Position numbers and translations under genes: made by a program. From Cladosporium sp. IMV 00045 (Eukaryota > Ascomycota > Dothideomycetes > Cladosporiales > Cladosporiaceae): a stretch of 64,000 nt of DNA. The stretch is taken from NCBI GenBank assembly GCA_001931905.2, contig MSJI02000717.1, forward strand, positions 44,411 to 108,410. The letters run 5' to 3'. This document shows positions 53,317 to 62,443 of this stretch, one piece after another (the first letter of the stretch is position 1; every line of letters begins with the position of its first letter). Under the pieces are notes generated by a model that was not told where the DNA came from, did not search any database, and worked only from the letters and a program-made list of their open reading frames with translations.

Positions 53317-53952
53317 TAGGCGATGTAATCGAAAAGTTGTCAGGTTTGGGATTTATGGGAAATGTGTATCCTTGTTGTGATGGTTGTTGTTGACGATTGC
53401 ATTGGCGGGGATCGAGATCTCAGACGGATGGACATGGCATGTAATCTACCTTGGCTATGTAATGATATTGCATTGAGGTGTATAATCGGACTGAAGAATT
53501 ACTTTGCTGCTGAGACCAATCGTTTTCTGTATCGTTCAAAAGTCAGTGATGAAATCTATTACCGTCGCACCGATTATAGATCAAAGGACGCCAGAACGGC
53601 TTCCTCATTTGCAAGAATACCCAATACTCCGCTCCGCTGCATTCTTTATTACCTGACTCCACCGCTCACATCCCATGGTTATCTCGGTGTGCAATAGTAT
53701 CACGATCTAGGTACTGGACCGTTGCGAGATCGGCGTCTCATCCACCCGAGAGCCCACATCCGCTCGAAAGCCGACAGCCGGCAAAGAACAAACATCTGAA
53801 TGACCTCACTCACATCCGCACCCGCATGTGTCGGGGCAAGACGCCCCTTCCGTCTTGATCGTGCCTTTTTCTCTTCGCCCGTCTGTCTATTTCATCACAC
53901 AATCGATTGAAGACCATCAAAGACACGCCGTTCAATTCTACCAAGCGCAATA
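53317..53952. other. Intergenic region, no gene seen
   Basis: About 640 bp between the kinase stop and the next start codon. No gene or RNA recognised. Confidence 0.55.
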
Positions 53953-54530
53953 ATGAACCAATACGAAGCCTCCGTCCCCCAAGACAAGTCCCTCCGACCG
54001 GGCATCGCCAGCTTCTTCGAGAGTTTCTACGCCATATCCGACACGGCGGAAGCCCACCAGCAATACGCCGACCACTTCACTTCAGACGCCAAATTGATCA
54101 TGGGATCGAAGGAGACGAGCGGGCGAGACGGTGAGCTTGTTGACCACAATCTTCAACCCTCATTAATTACCCACTGACTAACCCTTTATCGCCACCAGGA
54201 ATCATCTCAATGCGCCACGGCATGTGGGAAAAGGTGGCAAAGCGCTCGCACAAGCCTGCCATGATCTACTCGTTCGGCGAGGGAAGTTACGACGTGATGC
54301 TGCACGGCACGGTGGATTATGAGCTCAAAGATGGGAAGCGCGCGGAGGGGATCGAGTGGGCTGCCAGGGCGAAGCTTGCGGCGGAGAATGGGAGCTTGAG
54401 GATGAGTTTTTATCAGGTTTATTTGGTATGTTTCTTTTTGGTCCATTGAGGCGATTGGATTGATGGTGTTGAAGCGGATTGCTGACGACTTTAACAGGAC
54501 AGTGCTGCGATGGCTGCTAAGGCGAAATAG
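53953..54530 (+). CDS. SnoaL/NTF2-like small protein
   Basis: Three exons: 53953-54130, 54199-54425 and 54498-54530; the last holds only 11 codons (DSAAMAAKAK and stop). All phases fit, giving 145 residues. The sequence (LRPGIASFFESFYAISDTAE, then HFTSDAKLIMGSKETSGRDG, then MIYSFGEGSYDVMLHGTVDY) shows the NTF2-like alpha+beta cone: an N-terminal helix with FFESFY, a central strand with a GR-type loop, and closing strands. Fungal members are called SnoaL-like; enzyme activity is unknown. The very short last exon is easily missed in annotation, so the protein may appear truncated in databases. Confidence 0.8.
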
Positions 54531-55009
54531 TTTATTTGACAAGATGTTGATACGAATGCAAAAATGGGCTTGAGTATTCACTATTGCATCTTTGCAGTTC
54601 CATGGAGAGCCGGTCACTCAATGTTCGAAGCGTTTCATTGCCATTCATAGAAGCTGGGCAATACGATACAAAGGATTACGTCGGGGCGCAGGTAAGTAAC
54701 TGATTGTCTCTTCCGATAATACAAAGAATTTGCTGGATCGGCTTCAAGGAGTGATGTGATGTCGCAGATTGTTTGAACGCTCGTGTTCTTTGTCATTCAC
54801 GCAGATTACCTCCAGTTCTTCCACGCCTACAGGCTTTTGGGTTTTCTCAACAGGACCTTCTCGCGCGGGACATACGAACTGAAGAAGCCGGACGATTTGC
54901 AGCGTTCACATCACATCTTCTTCGAAAAAAAGGCTATCAACCCCAGCTCCTATCAAAGCGCCTCTTCTCAACCGACCACGCAACTCCCACAGAGAGCAAA
55001 GACTTCATC
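54531..55009. other. Intergenic region with probable 5' UTR of the next gene
   Basis: About 480 bp. An open frame runs in phase with the next gene from about 54773 but has no ATG and no protein-like composition. I take it as leader. Confidence 0.5.
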
Positions 55010-55477
55010 ATGTCTCCTGCCTTCATCCTCGCACTTCTCCTTCTCCTCCTCTCTTCATTATGGAGAGATATCATCGTCCCCGCCAGCCTCATTCTCGCGC
55101 TCCTCTCCGCCCTCGCAAAAACAAGAGCCCAACACCATAAACTCGAGAAACTCACAGCCGAATACCAAGGCCAAATTTCCATCAACCGCGCCGCAGCAGA
55201 GAGGCACTCGATCGCCTACCGCAAACTCTTGGAAACAGCGATCCCAGCATCGCAGAAGCGTGGAAATGCCGTCTGCACCCGCCCACATTTCGATCATCCG
55301 ATTATGGAAACGGTGAGGGTGAATAAGGAATTGAGGCAGCGGACGAAGGATCTCTTCGCGCAAAACACGGCTCTCAAAGCTGAGAGGGAGGTTCAGAATG
55401 CGAGTATTGAGCGGTTGCAGAGATCGGTTGAGAGGCTTGTTGAGAGGAAGAAAGTGCTTTTAGAGAAACCGCGCTAA
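55010..55477 (+). CDS. Small membrane-anchored coiled-coil protein
   Basis: Intronless, 155 residues from the ATG at 55010. A very hydrophobic N-terminus (MSPAFILALLLLLLSSLWRD, then ILALLSALAK) forms one long or two short helices. The rest is charged and helical with heptads (KLEKLTAEYQGQISINRAAA and, later, RLQRSVERLVERKKVLLEKP), a likely coiled coil. This looks like an ER or organelle membrane protein with a cytosolic coiled coil. No family recognised. It is followed by a run of 14-15 A at about 55516. Confidence 0.6.
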   Translation: MSPAFILALLLLLLSSLWRDIIVPASLILALLSALAKTRAQHHKLEKLTAEYQGQISINRAAAERHSIAYRKLLETAIPASQKRGNAVCTRPHFDHPIMETVRVNKELRQRTKDLFAQNTALKAEREVQNASIERLQRSVERLVERKKVLLEKPR

Positions 55478-55696
55478 GGAAAGGTCAGTGAAGGAGAGAT
55501 GAAGGGAACGATGATGAAAAAAAAAAAAAAGTTCATTTGATGCTAACGAAAACAAATGCATGTACGAGAGTAACAATCTGATGAAGAAACAAAGTGCCTC
55601 CCAAGATATTTTTCTGCGTGGTCATTCTGTTGAAAAAGAAAAATGCCTTCCAATCAGTCTCAACATTTTCAATCTGTTGCAGTACATCAGTATGAA

Positions 55697-56134
55697 TCAC
55701 AACAATCCACGGCCGTTTTGGAGCCCATTCGGATGCCAACCTCGGCGATACAACATCATAACTCGCGGAGGAAACAGAGCCATGAAGGTGCGAGCGACCT
55801 CTTCGTAGACATCGAAATTCACCCTCGGGGCAGGATTGATCATATTTATCACCCTGTAAGCGTCCAAGAGTGGCTGAAGCTCATAATGGTGATCTAGGAA
55901 ATAGACCAGCAGGCCCCACCTGAATCTTGGGCGACGTGCGAACTCGTCCGGAACCTCCAGGTTGAATTCGATAATTCTCATGGCGGCGATGGCGATGTCA
56001 ACACCATCGATGACATCTTGATGGTCGCCGCGGTTGACGAACATTTGCCGAAGGTTCTCGAATGAGATGCGGTGATTGCGAAACACTGCGATCTCTTCTG
56101 GTTCAGGAAGCCGGAGCGCACCGTGGAACTCCAT
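55697..56134 (-). pseudogene. Out-of-frame continuation of the RBR-type gene, or an overlapping gene
   Basis: A 145-residue frame overlaps the end of the preceding RBR-type frame by about 30 bp on the same strand. It contains RIIEFNLEVPDEFARRP, which resembles NDLIGLRGQVPDEFLERYP in the tail of the upstream frame, with similar residues before it. The two frames therefore seem to carry successive repeats of one C-terminal region, separated by a one-base shift near 56110-56134. No intron with proper borders and phase could be found. Either the gene is broken here, the assembly has an indel, or the downstream frame has its own start at 56134. Confidence 0.5.
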
Positions 56135-57350
56135 CCCAGAACATCCAGTTGTCCCCCTGCAGCAATATAGTAAGATCTGAGATGATATCTCTCATCTTCC
56201 CGGCATTGCGTTCGTACGCGGGGAGCAGCGCCGGGTACCTTTCCAAAAACTCGTCCGGGACCTGGCCGCGGAGCCCGATCAGATCGTTCAATCTACGAGT
56301 GACGTTGTCCAACAAGACTTCCATACTGGCCCGGTTCAGATGCAAGCCCACTCCTCTCCAAAGAGCCATGTTCGGCAAAGCAAACCTCATCTCGGTCAAG
56401 AACAACATGATGGTGAAATCGTCGGGAACCCCCAGCTGCGGCTCACCAAACTCGGTCCGAAGCACGTCGAGGACGAAGGTTTCATCACGAACCAAAGGAG
56501 CGTTCCAAGCTCGATCACGCCAGTTCGCCAGCTCGATGTTCACTACATCAACTCTAGGGACGGGGTGAGCGTCAGCTTCTACCTGGCGTATTCCAATTTC
56601 TTCGGCCTCATCTTCCGCCTCATCTTCGCGTGGATCGAAGATAGCTCTGTCCTCTCCCATCTTACCGAATCTCGGACAAGGGTTTCCCTCCTTCCAATGG
56701 TCGGAATCGTGCTCAGCGGGCTGGCGGCAGACGTTGCAAAACTCCAGGCGGCAAGACGCACTGGGACACTTCAAGGCGTTGCAAGCTTCTTTGAGCTCGA
56801 TCGGCATGCGACAATCCTCGTTCGGGCAACGGAGTGCTTTAAGGTCGTCAGCTTCATCGGTATTCTCTTCAGTGGGCTCGCAACGGTGGGATGTGCCCTT
56901 GGGAAAGGCTTGACAGCAGTGGGAACAGGTCCAGAAGTCCGGACATTGCGGGCAAACGTAGCGCAATCCAAACTCAGTGGAATGTCTGACACCAAGGAAA
57001 ACACCACACTCTTCCATCAGAGAGTTCTCAGAGTCTTTCGAGCGTTGGATCTTGCAGTACACGCGCTTCACCACCGGGGTCACATACTCCGCGACCTTCT
57101 TGCGATACTGACTTTGGAAGCCATCTGGGAGGAGATGAAGGAATTGATTGTAATCGATTCTGACATTCCCGAAAGAAGGTGGGTAACTCACTTCGTGCTT
57201 CAGTGCGGCTTCGATTTGAGGGACGACTCCGTCCTTAGCGCAGTCTTTACAAACGACGTACTCAGGAAGCCTGGGATTAATCATCGTCGGGTTGGAGTTG
57301 GCCTGTTCGTCGCAGACGCTACACTGAAAAGTGCCCTGCACTTCTGCCAT
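56103..57350 (-). CDS. RBR-like (RING-IBR-RING) zinc protein, probable E3 ubiquitin ligase
   Basis: Frame of 415 residues from the chosen ATG at 57350 (MAEVQGTFQCSVCDEQANSN); an open frame continues upstream to 57674 but is not protein-like. Cys/His pattern: a degenerate first RING (CSVC ... CKDC), an IBR-like block (CPQCPDFWTCSHCCQAFPKG ending HRC), and a RING2-like block with CPNEDC, then EACNALKCPSASCRLEFCNV ending DHWKEGNPC. In RBR ligases the Cys in the GCNHMxC position forms the thioester; here it lies in EACNALKC. After an acidic linker a C-terminal region of about 150 residues follows, seemingly repeated in the overlapping frame 55697-56134. The family transfers ubiquitin; substrate unknown. 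Confidence 0.72.
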   Translation of the reverse strand: MAEVQGTFQCSVCDEQANSNPTMINPRLPEYVVCKDCAKDGVVPQIEAALKHEVSYPPSFGNVRIDYNQFLHLLPDGFQSQYRKKVAEYVTPVVKRVYCKIQRSKDSENSLMEECGVFLGVRHSTEFGLRYVCPQCPDFWTCSHCCQAFPKGTSHRCEPTEENTDEADDLKALRCPNEDCRMPIELKEACNALKCPSASCRLEFCNVCRQPAEHDSDHWKEGNPCPRFGKMGEDRAIFDPREDEAEDEAEEIGIRQVEADAHPVPRVDVVNIELANWRDRAWNAPLVRDETFVLDVLRTEFGEPQLGVPDDFTIMLFLTEMRFALPNMALWRGVGLHLNRASMEVLLDNVTRRLNDLIGLRGQVPDEFLERYPALLPAYERNAGKMRDIISDLTILLQGDNWMFWDGVPRCAPAS

Positions 57351-58415
57351 GGTGTAGAATGAGACGACGTCAGGTTCCCGAGATAAAAGAGATGGTAGCA
57401 GTGAGAAGAGGGAAGATAGGGGACGGTTGACGGATTGGTGGGATGAGAGGATGAGAGGATGAAGAAGAGCGATCGATCTCAGATCGTTGAGTATTACCTT
57501 TGTGAGATTGAGGGTTATGTCTCCATGGTGAACAACGAAGCTAGGTGTCGTTTTGCAAAGGCATTGCGCTTGTTCTTTGTGAAAGAATAGAGTTAGCACA
57601 ACACCATCACAATAGCTTTGTTTTCGACTTTCACTTTCATCGAATCGATAGAACGTCATCTTGCGTTTCGACATCGTTCAGTGAATCTGAGCACGATGTA
57701 TCAGCAACTCTGCCTTACTGAGAACGGTGTTGCGCCAGGGAGAGGCTACTTCTGATGACCAGGTATCTCTGTACCGCAGGGCTAGTATCAGGTACTTTAG
57801 TGTATGGAAATCGGTATCGCAGTATTGAGAGGGCAGTCCCAGTAATCAAGCATCTCTGTGACTGCAGTACTGGTATCAGCTACTTCAGCGTATAGAAAAC
57901 AGCGCTGTAGCATTGAGAGAGCAATATTAGGTACCAGGTATCTCCGCGATCGCTATACTCGTCTCAGCTACTTCAGCCTGCGGAAACATTCTTAGAGCAT
58001 TGAGAGGGCAATTATAGAATTCAAGAATCTCCGCGATCGTTGTACTCGTACCATCTGCTTTAGTATACCGAAGCACGGCTTAAACCATTGAAAGGGCGAT
58101 CCTGGAAGTGAAGCATCTCCGCGGTCACTGCACTCGTACCAGTCACTTTAGCATAGCAAAACCCGACTCAATCCACTGAGAGCGTACTCTTGAAAGTCGA
58201 GTAACTCCGGAGCACCTGCGGTGCTATTCTCGTCTCCGATGCCTTGAAATTGTTGCCGTACCATTGAGAGCGCCTGACTATACCGAGGACACATCCCAGG
58301 TATTGTCAAGGCTTGTCAGAGCCTAGGATCTCTCATTGCGTGAATATTTGTCCCAGTCATGGCGAAGCCGTTGCCCCAGTACGAAAGGATGAAAGAAGAA
58401 AGACTTTCTTTGTCT
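57351..58415. other. Intergenic region containing a tandem repeat array
   Basis: About 1.07 kb between the RBR-type start and the acyl-CoA ligase stop (both minus strand). About half is the repeat array listed separately. The rest holds no gene. Confidence 0.6.
57760..58284. repeat. Degenerate tandem repeat: six units of 87-89 bp
   Basis: Units start at about 57760, 57847, 57935, 58022, 58111 and 58198. Each starts with a variant of caggtatctccgcgatcg, has a variant of tcagctacttcagc in the middle and cattgagagggca near the end. Unit lengths are 87, 88, 87, 89, 87 and 87 bp. Sequence identity between units is moderate. On the minus strand most units have an open frame reading like ALSML...YAEVADTSTA...AEML, of 29 codons, but the 88- and 89-bp units break a continuous frame and two units contain stops. 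It may be a decayed peptide-repeat gene or a minisatellite. Confidence 0.75.
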
Positions 58416-60372
58416 CTATAGTCTAGCACGCTCGTCTCGAGCGAAGATTCCTTTGACCCTTTGTCGATTTGTTTCGTCAGATTTCAGCACACGCCTGAGT
58501 AATTTGCCCGTCGGGCTTTTGGCTGTGAGAAAGTGTCAGTCTGTGGTCAGAAAATCTTTACTATACGAGCATAGTGTTGGGTGCTGGAAAGACTCGGTGG
58601 CAGGGGACTTGAAGGGCACGTACTACAAGAGATGTCAGTATCCGTGGCAACCAAAATCACAGGGTGAGACTCACCGAATAGTATCCTGAATCTCAACCTC
58701 CACAAGCCACTTATACCTAACCTTCTTCTCCTTCACAAAATCCAGCAATCGCCTAGCCACATCCCCACTGGCACTCACACCAGGTTTTAAGACAACAAAA
58801 GCCTTCGGCCTCTCACCACTATACTCATCCGGGACGCCCAGCACAGCAACATCTTCCACGTTCTCATTGCCGAGTAGCAGATCCTCCAACTCCGCCGGCG
58901 CGACTTGTTGGCCCTTAACTTTGATCATCTCCTTGATCCTGTCTTCGATGTGGATCAGACCTTCCTCGTCGATATGGCCGACGTCGCCCGTGTGGAAGAA
59001 GCCGTTTTGGAAAGTCTCCGCCGTGGCGCTGGGGTTTTCCAGGTAGCCCATTGCTATTTGCGGTCCTTGTGCGCATATTTCGCCTGTTTGGTTGGGACCT
59101 AGCTCGTGTGGATGGTCGTCTAAAGAGATGACCTTCGCAGTCGTGTTCGCGACCAGCTTCCCACCGCTAGTGGCGTATTTGTAGTCATAATGGGATGGTG
59201 GATGGGCCGAGATGCACGCCGTAGACTCCGTGGCACCGTAACCTTGTCGGAAGCCTGTTTCTGGGAAATTTCTCTGAAGCAAACCAATGATCTCAGGACT
59301 GATTGGAGCACTACCGGAGCTCCACCTCTTCACGACATGGCGGAGATCAGACATATGTCTCTGTGCGATGGGATCTTTGACCAGCCGGATCAAAATCGGC
59401 GGAACCAAAATCAACTCCTCGATGCGGTGGCTAATTACAGATTTGATCATGTCTTCGAGATCGAATTTTGTCATCATGTAGCAGTCGCCGTTCATCAGGA
59501 GAGGATAAGTACAGAAACGCACCAAGCCCGTAATGTGAAAGAGTGGCATAACGGCTAGAATCTTGTATCTCTCGCCCGACGAGACGACCTGCAGTTGCCG
59601 GAGTTGATGACATTGCGCAATAATGTTGTGATAGCTGAGCATAACCGCTTTTGGGAGACCGGTGGTGCCGGACGAGAAATTGAGATAGCTGTGGTCCTGT
59701 CAGTATCAATCGAGCATAATGACTGGAAATCTGCCGTACCCGCAGACATCTCTATTAGTTTTTCCAGCCGGTATTCTCCAGACCGGCGTCTCGTCCATCT
59801 GCTTCCCCTCTTTAATGAGATCTTCCAAGCATCGGACGCCGTTGGCATGGCCTTCCAACAAGACAATTCGATCTCGAGAGATACCCACTACCTGCGCAGC
59901 CTGAATAGCTACTTCCAAGCACGAAGGAAGTGTGAAAACAATCCTGCTACCTGCAGTCTTCATCGCATGAACCATCTCATCAACGCCATATGCCGGACTT
60001 GCACCATTAATCCGACCACCTACACGCAGTGCGGCCCACATGGCGACGGGGTACCAGATACTGTTGGTGGCGAACAAAGAGACAGTCTCTCCGGGCTGGA
60101 GACTGTATGAACGGACCAGAGCATTGCTGAGATGCGTAGCGTGTTCTTTGACGTGAGGAAATGACAAACGTGATGAAGGGTTCAAAGCGTCGATATAAGC
60201 ACCAGGCGTCTGAGTTGTGGTTGATGCAAGAGGGGAGTGTGATGGATGTTCAAATACCCATTCCCATGTCGTCAAGTCAGCAGGTACTGCGATCTGTTAG
60301 TTTGCGTTTGTGAAGCGAACGGCGTTGAGACTTACTGTCCAGATCTGGGTGAGGCGATTTGAAGAGAACCAT
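58416..60372 (-). CDS. AMP-forming acyl-CoA ligase, 4-coumarate:CoA-ligase-like, probably peroxisomal
   Basis: Four exons: 60336-60372, 59740-60286, 58675-59688 and 58416-58515, all in phase, 565 residues starting MVLFKSPHPDLDIPADLTTW. Family motifs: the ATP-binding SSGTTGLPKAVMLSYHN (exon 2/3 border lies just before it), the QGYGATESTACISA block, GFFHTGDVGHIDEEG, and IEDRIKEMIKVKGQQVAPAE. The small last exon carries PTGKLLRRVL with the catalytic Lys, and ends DERARL. The terminal ARL fits the peroxisomal PTS1 consensus. Enzymes of this group activate carboxylic acids (fatty, phenylpropanoid or similar) to CoA thioesters via acyl-AMP. The exact acid is not predictable. The last exon is easy to miss; without it the enzyme loses its Lys and its targeting signal. 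Confidence 0.9.
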
Positions 60373-60797
60373 TTTCCAACTGGTCGCAGAGATTATGAAT
60401 GGATATATAGCACAAATTGACAGTGACTTCTGATCCTTGATTCTAATAAGAATTCATCAGTATCGATATCTCTTCGCTAACATGTTTCGGCTGTAATATC
60501 AAAATGGATCTTCATCTTGAACGAGTGGAGTCAGTTTTTGCCTCGGCACCGGGCAAATGTACCCCGACCCTGACATGGATCTTAGCGAGGCGCATACCCG
60601 AGTCTTTCTTCTCTTGACATGCCATCAACTCCCAGTGAGAGCAAATTAACACCAAACTTGCATTACAGCTCTACAGTGAGGCCATCTTCTGCGTGACTCT
60701 CCCATTCCTGAGATGAGACCTAGATACTCGCCGGAAATGACAGCAGCTCGAAACCAGATATCATTTACAACAGGAACAATGACTCTCACCCAATCTC
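60373..60797. other. Intergenic region, no gene seen
   Basis: About 425 bp. It contains the ligase promoter and the 3' flank of the small membrane protein gene. Confidence 0.5.
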
Positions 60798-61238
60798 TCA
60801 AGTCGACTTCGTCTTGTCAAGCCTACTGACTTCCAGATAATACGCTATCCACATAACCACCACCTGGACCGAGAAGATATCCCTCTGCGTCGGCCCTTTC
60901 ATCTCATACTCAGGATCGAACCAATGCGTGCCCGGGTAAAAAATTGCACTGAGACCCGCAGAACAATACAAGCTCCCAATTACGGCCGCACTCAGGACGC
61001 TATGCTTAGCTTCGGCGGAAGACAGTCGCTGGAAGGCGGGTCTGAAGGCGAAGTAGGTGCTCGTCAGCGCCAGGAGGACGCCGAGAGTCATCGTTTGGCC
61101 GTTGTGGAAGCGGGCGTGTGGTGGCCACCGAGGGTTGTAGATGTGCGTCTCGTTCCAGTCGGCGAGAAAGGCACCGCCGGCGTAGAAGAGGTTTCCCAGG
61201 AAGAATAGGCCTCGACCTAGAGTGAGATGGAAAGGCAT
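60798..61238 (-). CDS. Small four-TM fungal membrane protein of unknown function
   Basis: Intronless, 146 residues. Four hydrophobic segments: GRGLFFLGNLFYAGGAFLAD, TMTLGVLLALTSTYFAF, VLSAAVIGSLYCSAGLSAIF and FSVQVVVMWIAYYLEVS. The loops hold ARFHNGQTM and PGTHWFDPEYEMKGPTQRD, with conserved-looking His and Trp residues. The layout resembles small uncharacterised fungal membrane proteins (DUF6640-like); I am not certain of the family. No signal peptide beyond the first helix. Confidence 0.68.
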   Translation of the reverse strand: MPFHLTLGRGLFFLGNLFYAGGAFLADWNETHIYNPRWPPHARFHNGQTMTLGVLLALTSTYFAFRPAFQRLSSAEAKHSVLSAAVIGSLYCSAGLSAIFYPGTHWFDPEYEMKGPTQRDIFSVQVVVMWIAYYLEVSRLDKTKST

Positions 61239-62031
61239 TTTTGGTTGGTTTTCTTTGTTCGCTTGGTGCCGATTGGATGGATCGTTGGGTGTTGTGACCG
61301 AAGATAGCGATTGAGATCCTTTTGGAGATAGTTGGTTGGTAGTATCTTGCTCGATTGATTGAATTGATTGAAGTATCCCCTCAACATCTTATTATTTCGA
61401 TACATCTGGGTGGTCAGCCTTGCCGTCGTCATGCAGTGAAAGCAACGCCCCACCCAACAAAGGCCGCCCGACGCCCTCTGCCGCCGAAGCCCGAAGCTTG
61501 GGGAAGCTCTTGCTTGCTTTGCCTTCAAGGCTGCTCTATTCCTCCTATACCTCTTGCTAAGTACCTTGATATTCTCACTCGCATACCTACGTACTTCCAC
61601 CTTGACGCCTACATACGTACAAACACTTGCAGGTATCGCTTGATCGCTTCTACGCTTGACACACGGTCTCTGCCTATTCACCGGAGTCGGCTTGCGCCAC
61701 CGCTTTGACATCACCGCGACTCCCTGACCGCATCATCTGGCCCGTTGCCGCCTTGCTACCGTATCGCTTACTACGTCTTTTCACTTGAACCACTTGGAAG
61801 CGACTTCCATTCACATAGCCGCAGACACTTTCCGTGAGATACCACTTCGCTCCGACCGTCTGAAACCCTAGCGCTTTCGGGGACCTTGGTGGTTGCTGTA
61901 AACCTACCGCTCCAATCTACAAATTCAAGGCCAGCGGACTCAACATCCGGCATCAGGCTGTCTCGAAAGACTCGGAGCAACTACAAACACTCCCACACCT
62001 TGCGGCCGGGCAGGCCCATTCGTGATTCAAG
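61239..62031. other. Long 5' region of the yippee gene
   Basis: About 790 bp between the divergent starts. It is rich in CT tracts and repeated tacgtac-like words (61583-61625), and may include a long 5' UTR. No gene seen. Confidence 0.5.
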
Positions 62032-62443
62032 ATGGGCCTCGCATACAACGTGTACCTCAACGCCAAGCGCATCTACGGCTGCAAGAACTGCAAGACTCAC
62101 CTTGCCGACCACGATGAGATCATGAGCCGGGTATGTCTCTGACCGTCACTACCTCAGCGCTCCACTGCGCGCATGAGCGACAGCAAACTAACAGTATCCT
62201 CGTTCTTAGAACTTCCGCGGCCAGCACGGCAAAGCCTACCTCTTCAACATCGTCGTGAACATCCAAGCCTCCGACCCGAGCGATCGCAACATGACCACCG
62301 GCAAGCACACCGTGCGCGACATCGCCTGCCGCCAGTGCAAAGAGATTGTCGGGTGGAAGTACGACAAGGCTTTCGAGAGCACCGAGAAGTACAAGGAGGG
62401 CAAGTTTATCCTGGAGCAGGAGCTGCTTTGCCAGGTGAACTGA
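62032..62443 (+). CDS. Yippee/Moh1-family zinc-binding protein
   Basis: Two exons, 62032-62130 and 62210-62443 (donor GTATGT, acceptor TTCTTAG), 110 residues. It has the typical yippee architecture: YGCKNCKTHLADHDEIMSR with the first CxxC, FRGQHGKAYLFNIVVNI, and ACRQCKEIVGWKYDKAFES with the second CxxC, followed by the YKEGKFILEQELL end. The two CxxC pairs bind one zinc ion. The family is very conserved from yeast (Moh1) to man; fungal roles are linked to stress and stationary-phase survival and, through similarity to CTLH/GID complex partners, to ubiquitin ligase assembly. Confidence 0.93.

Noticed and set aside
54773..55009. N-terminal extension of the coiled-coil protein
   Set aside because: No ATG opens this part of the frame and its composition is not protein-like; the ATG at 55010 is directly followed by a typical membrane anchor.
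55516..55530. Run of 14-15 A as a sign of a retroposed gene
   Set aside because: The upstream gene is a plain intronless frame, no target-site duplication or intron-containing parent is visible, and a short homopolymer alone is not enough.
57351..57674. Upstream extension of the RBR-type protein
   Set aside because: The added 108 residues have no family character, and the Cys-rich domain starts right after the ATG at 57350.
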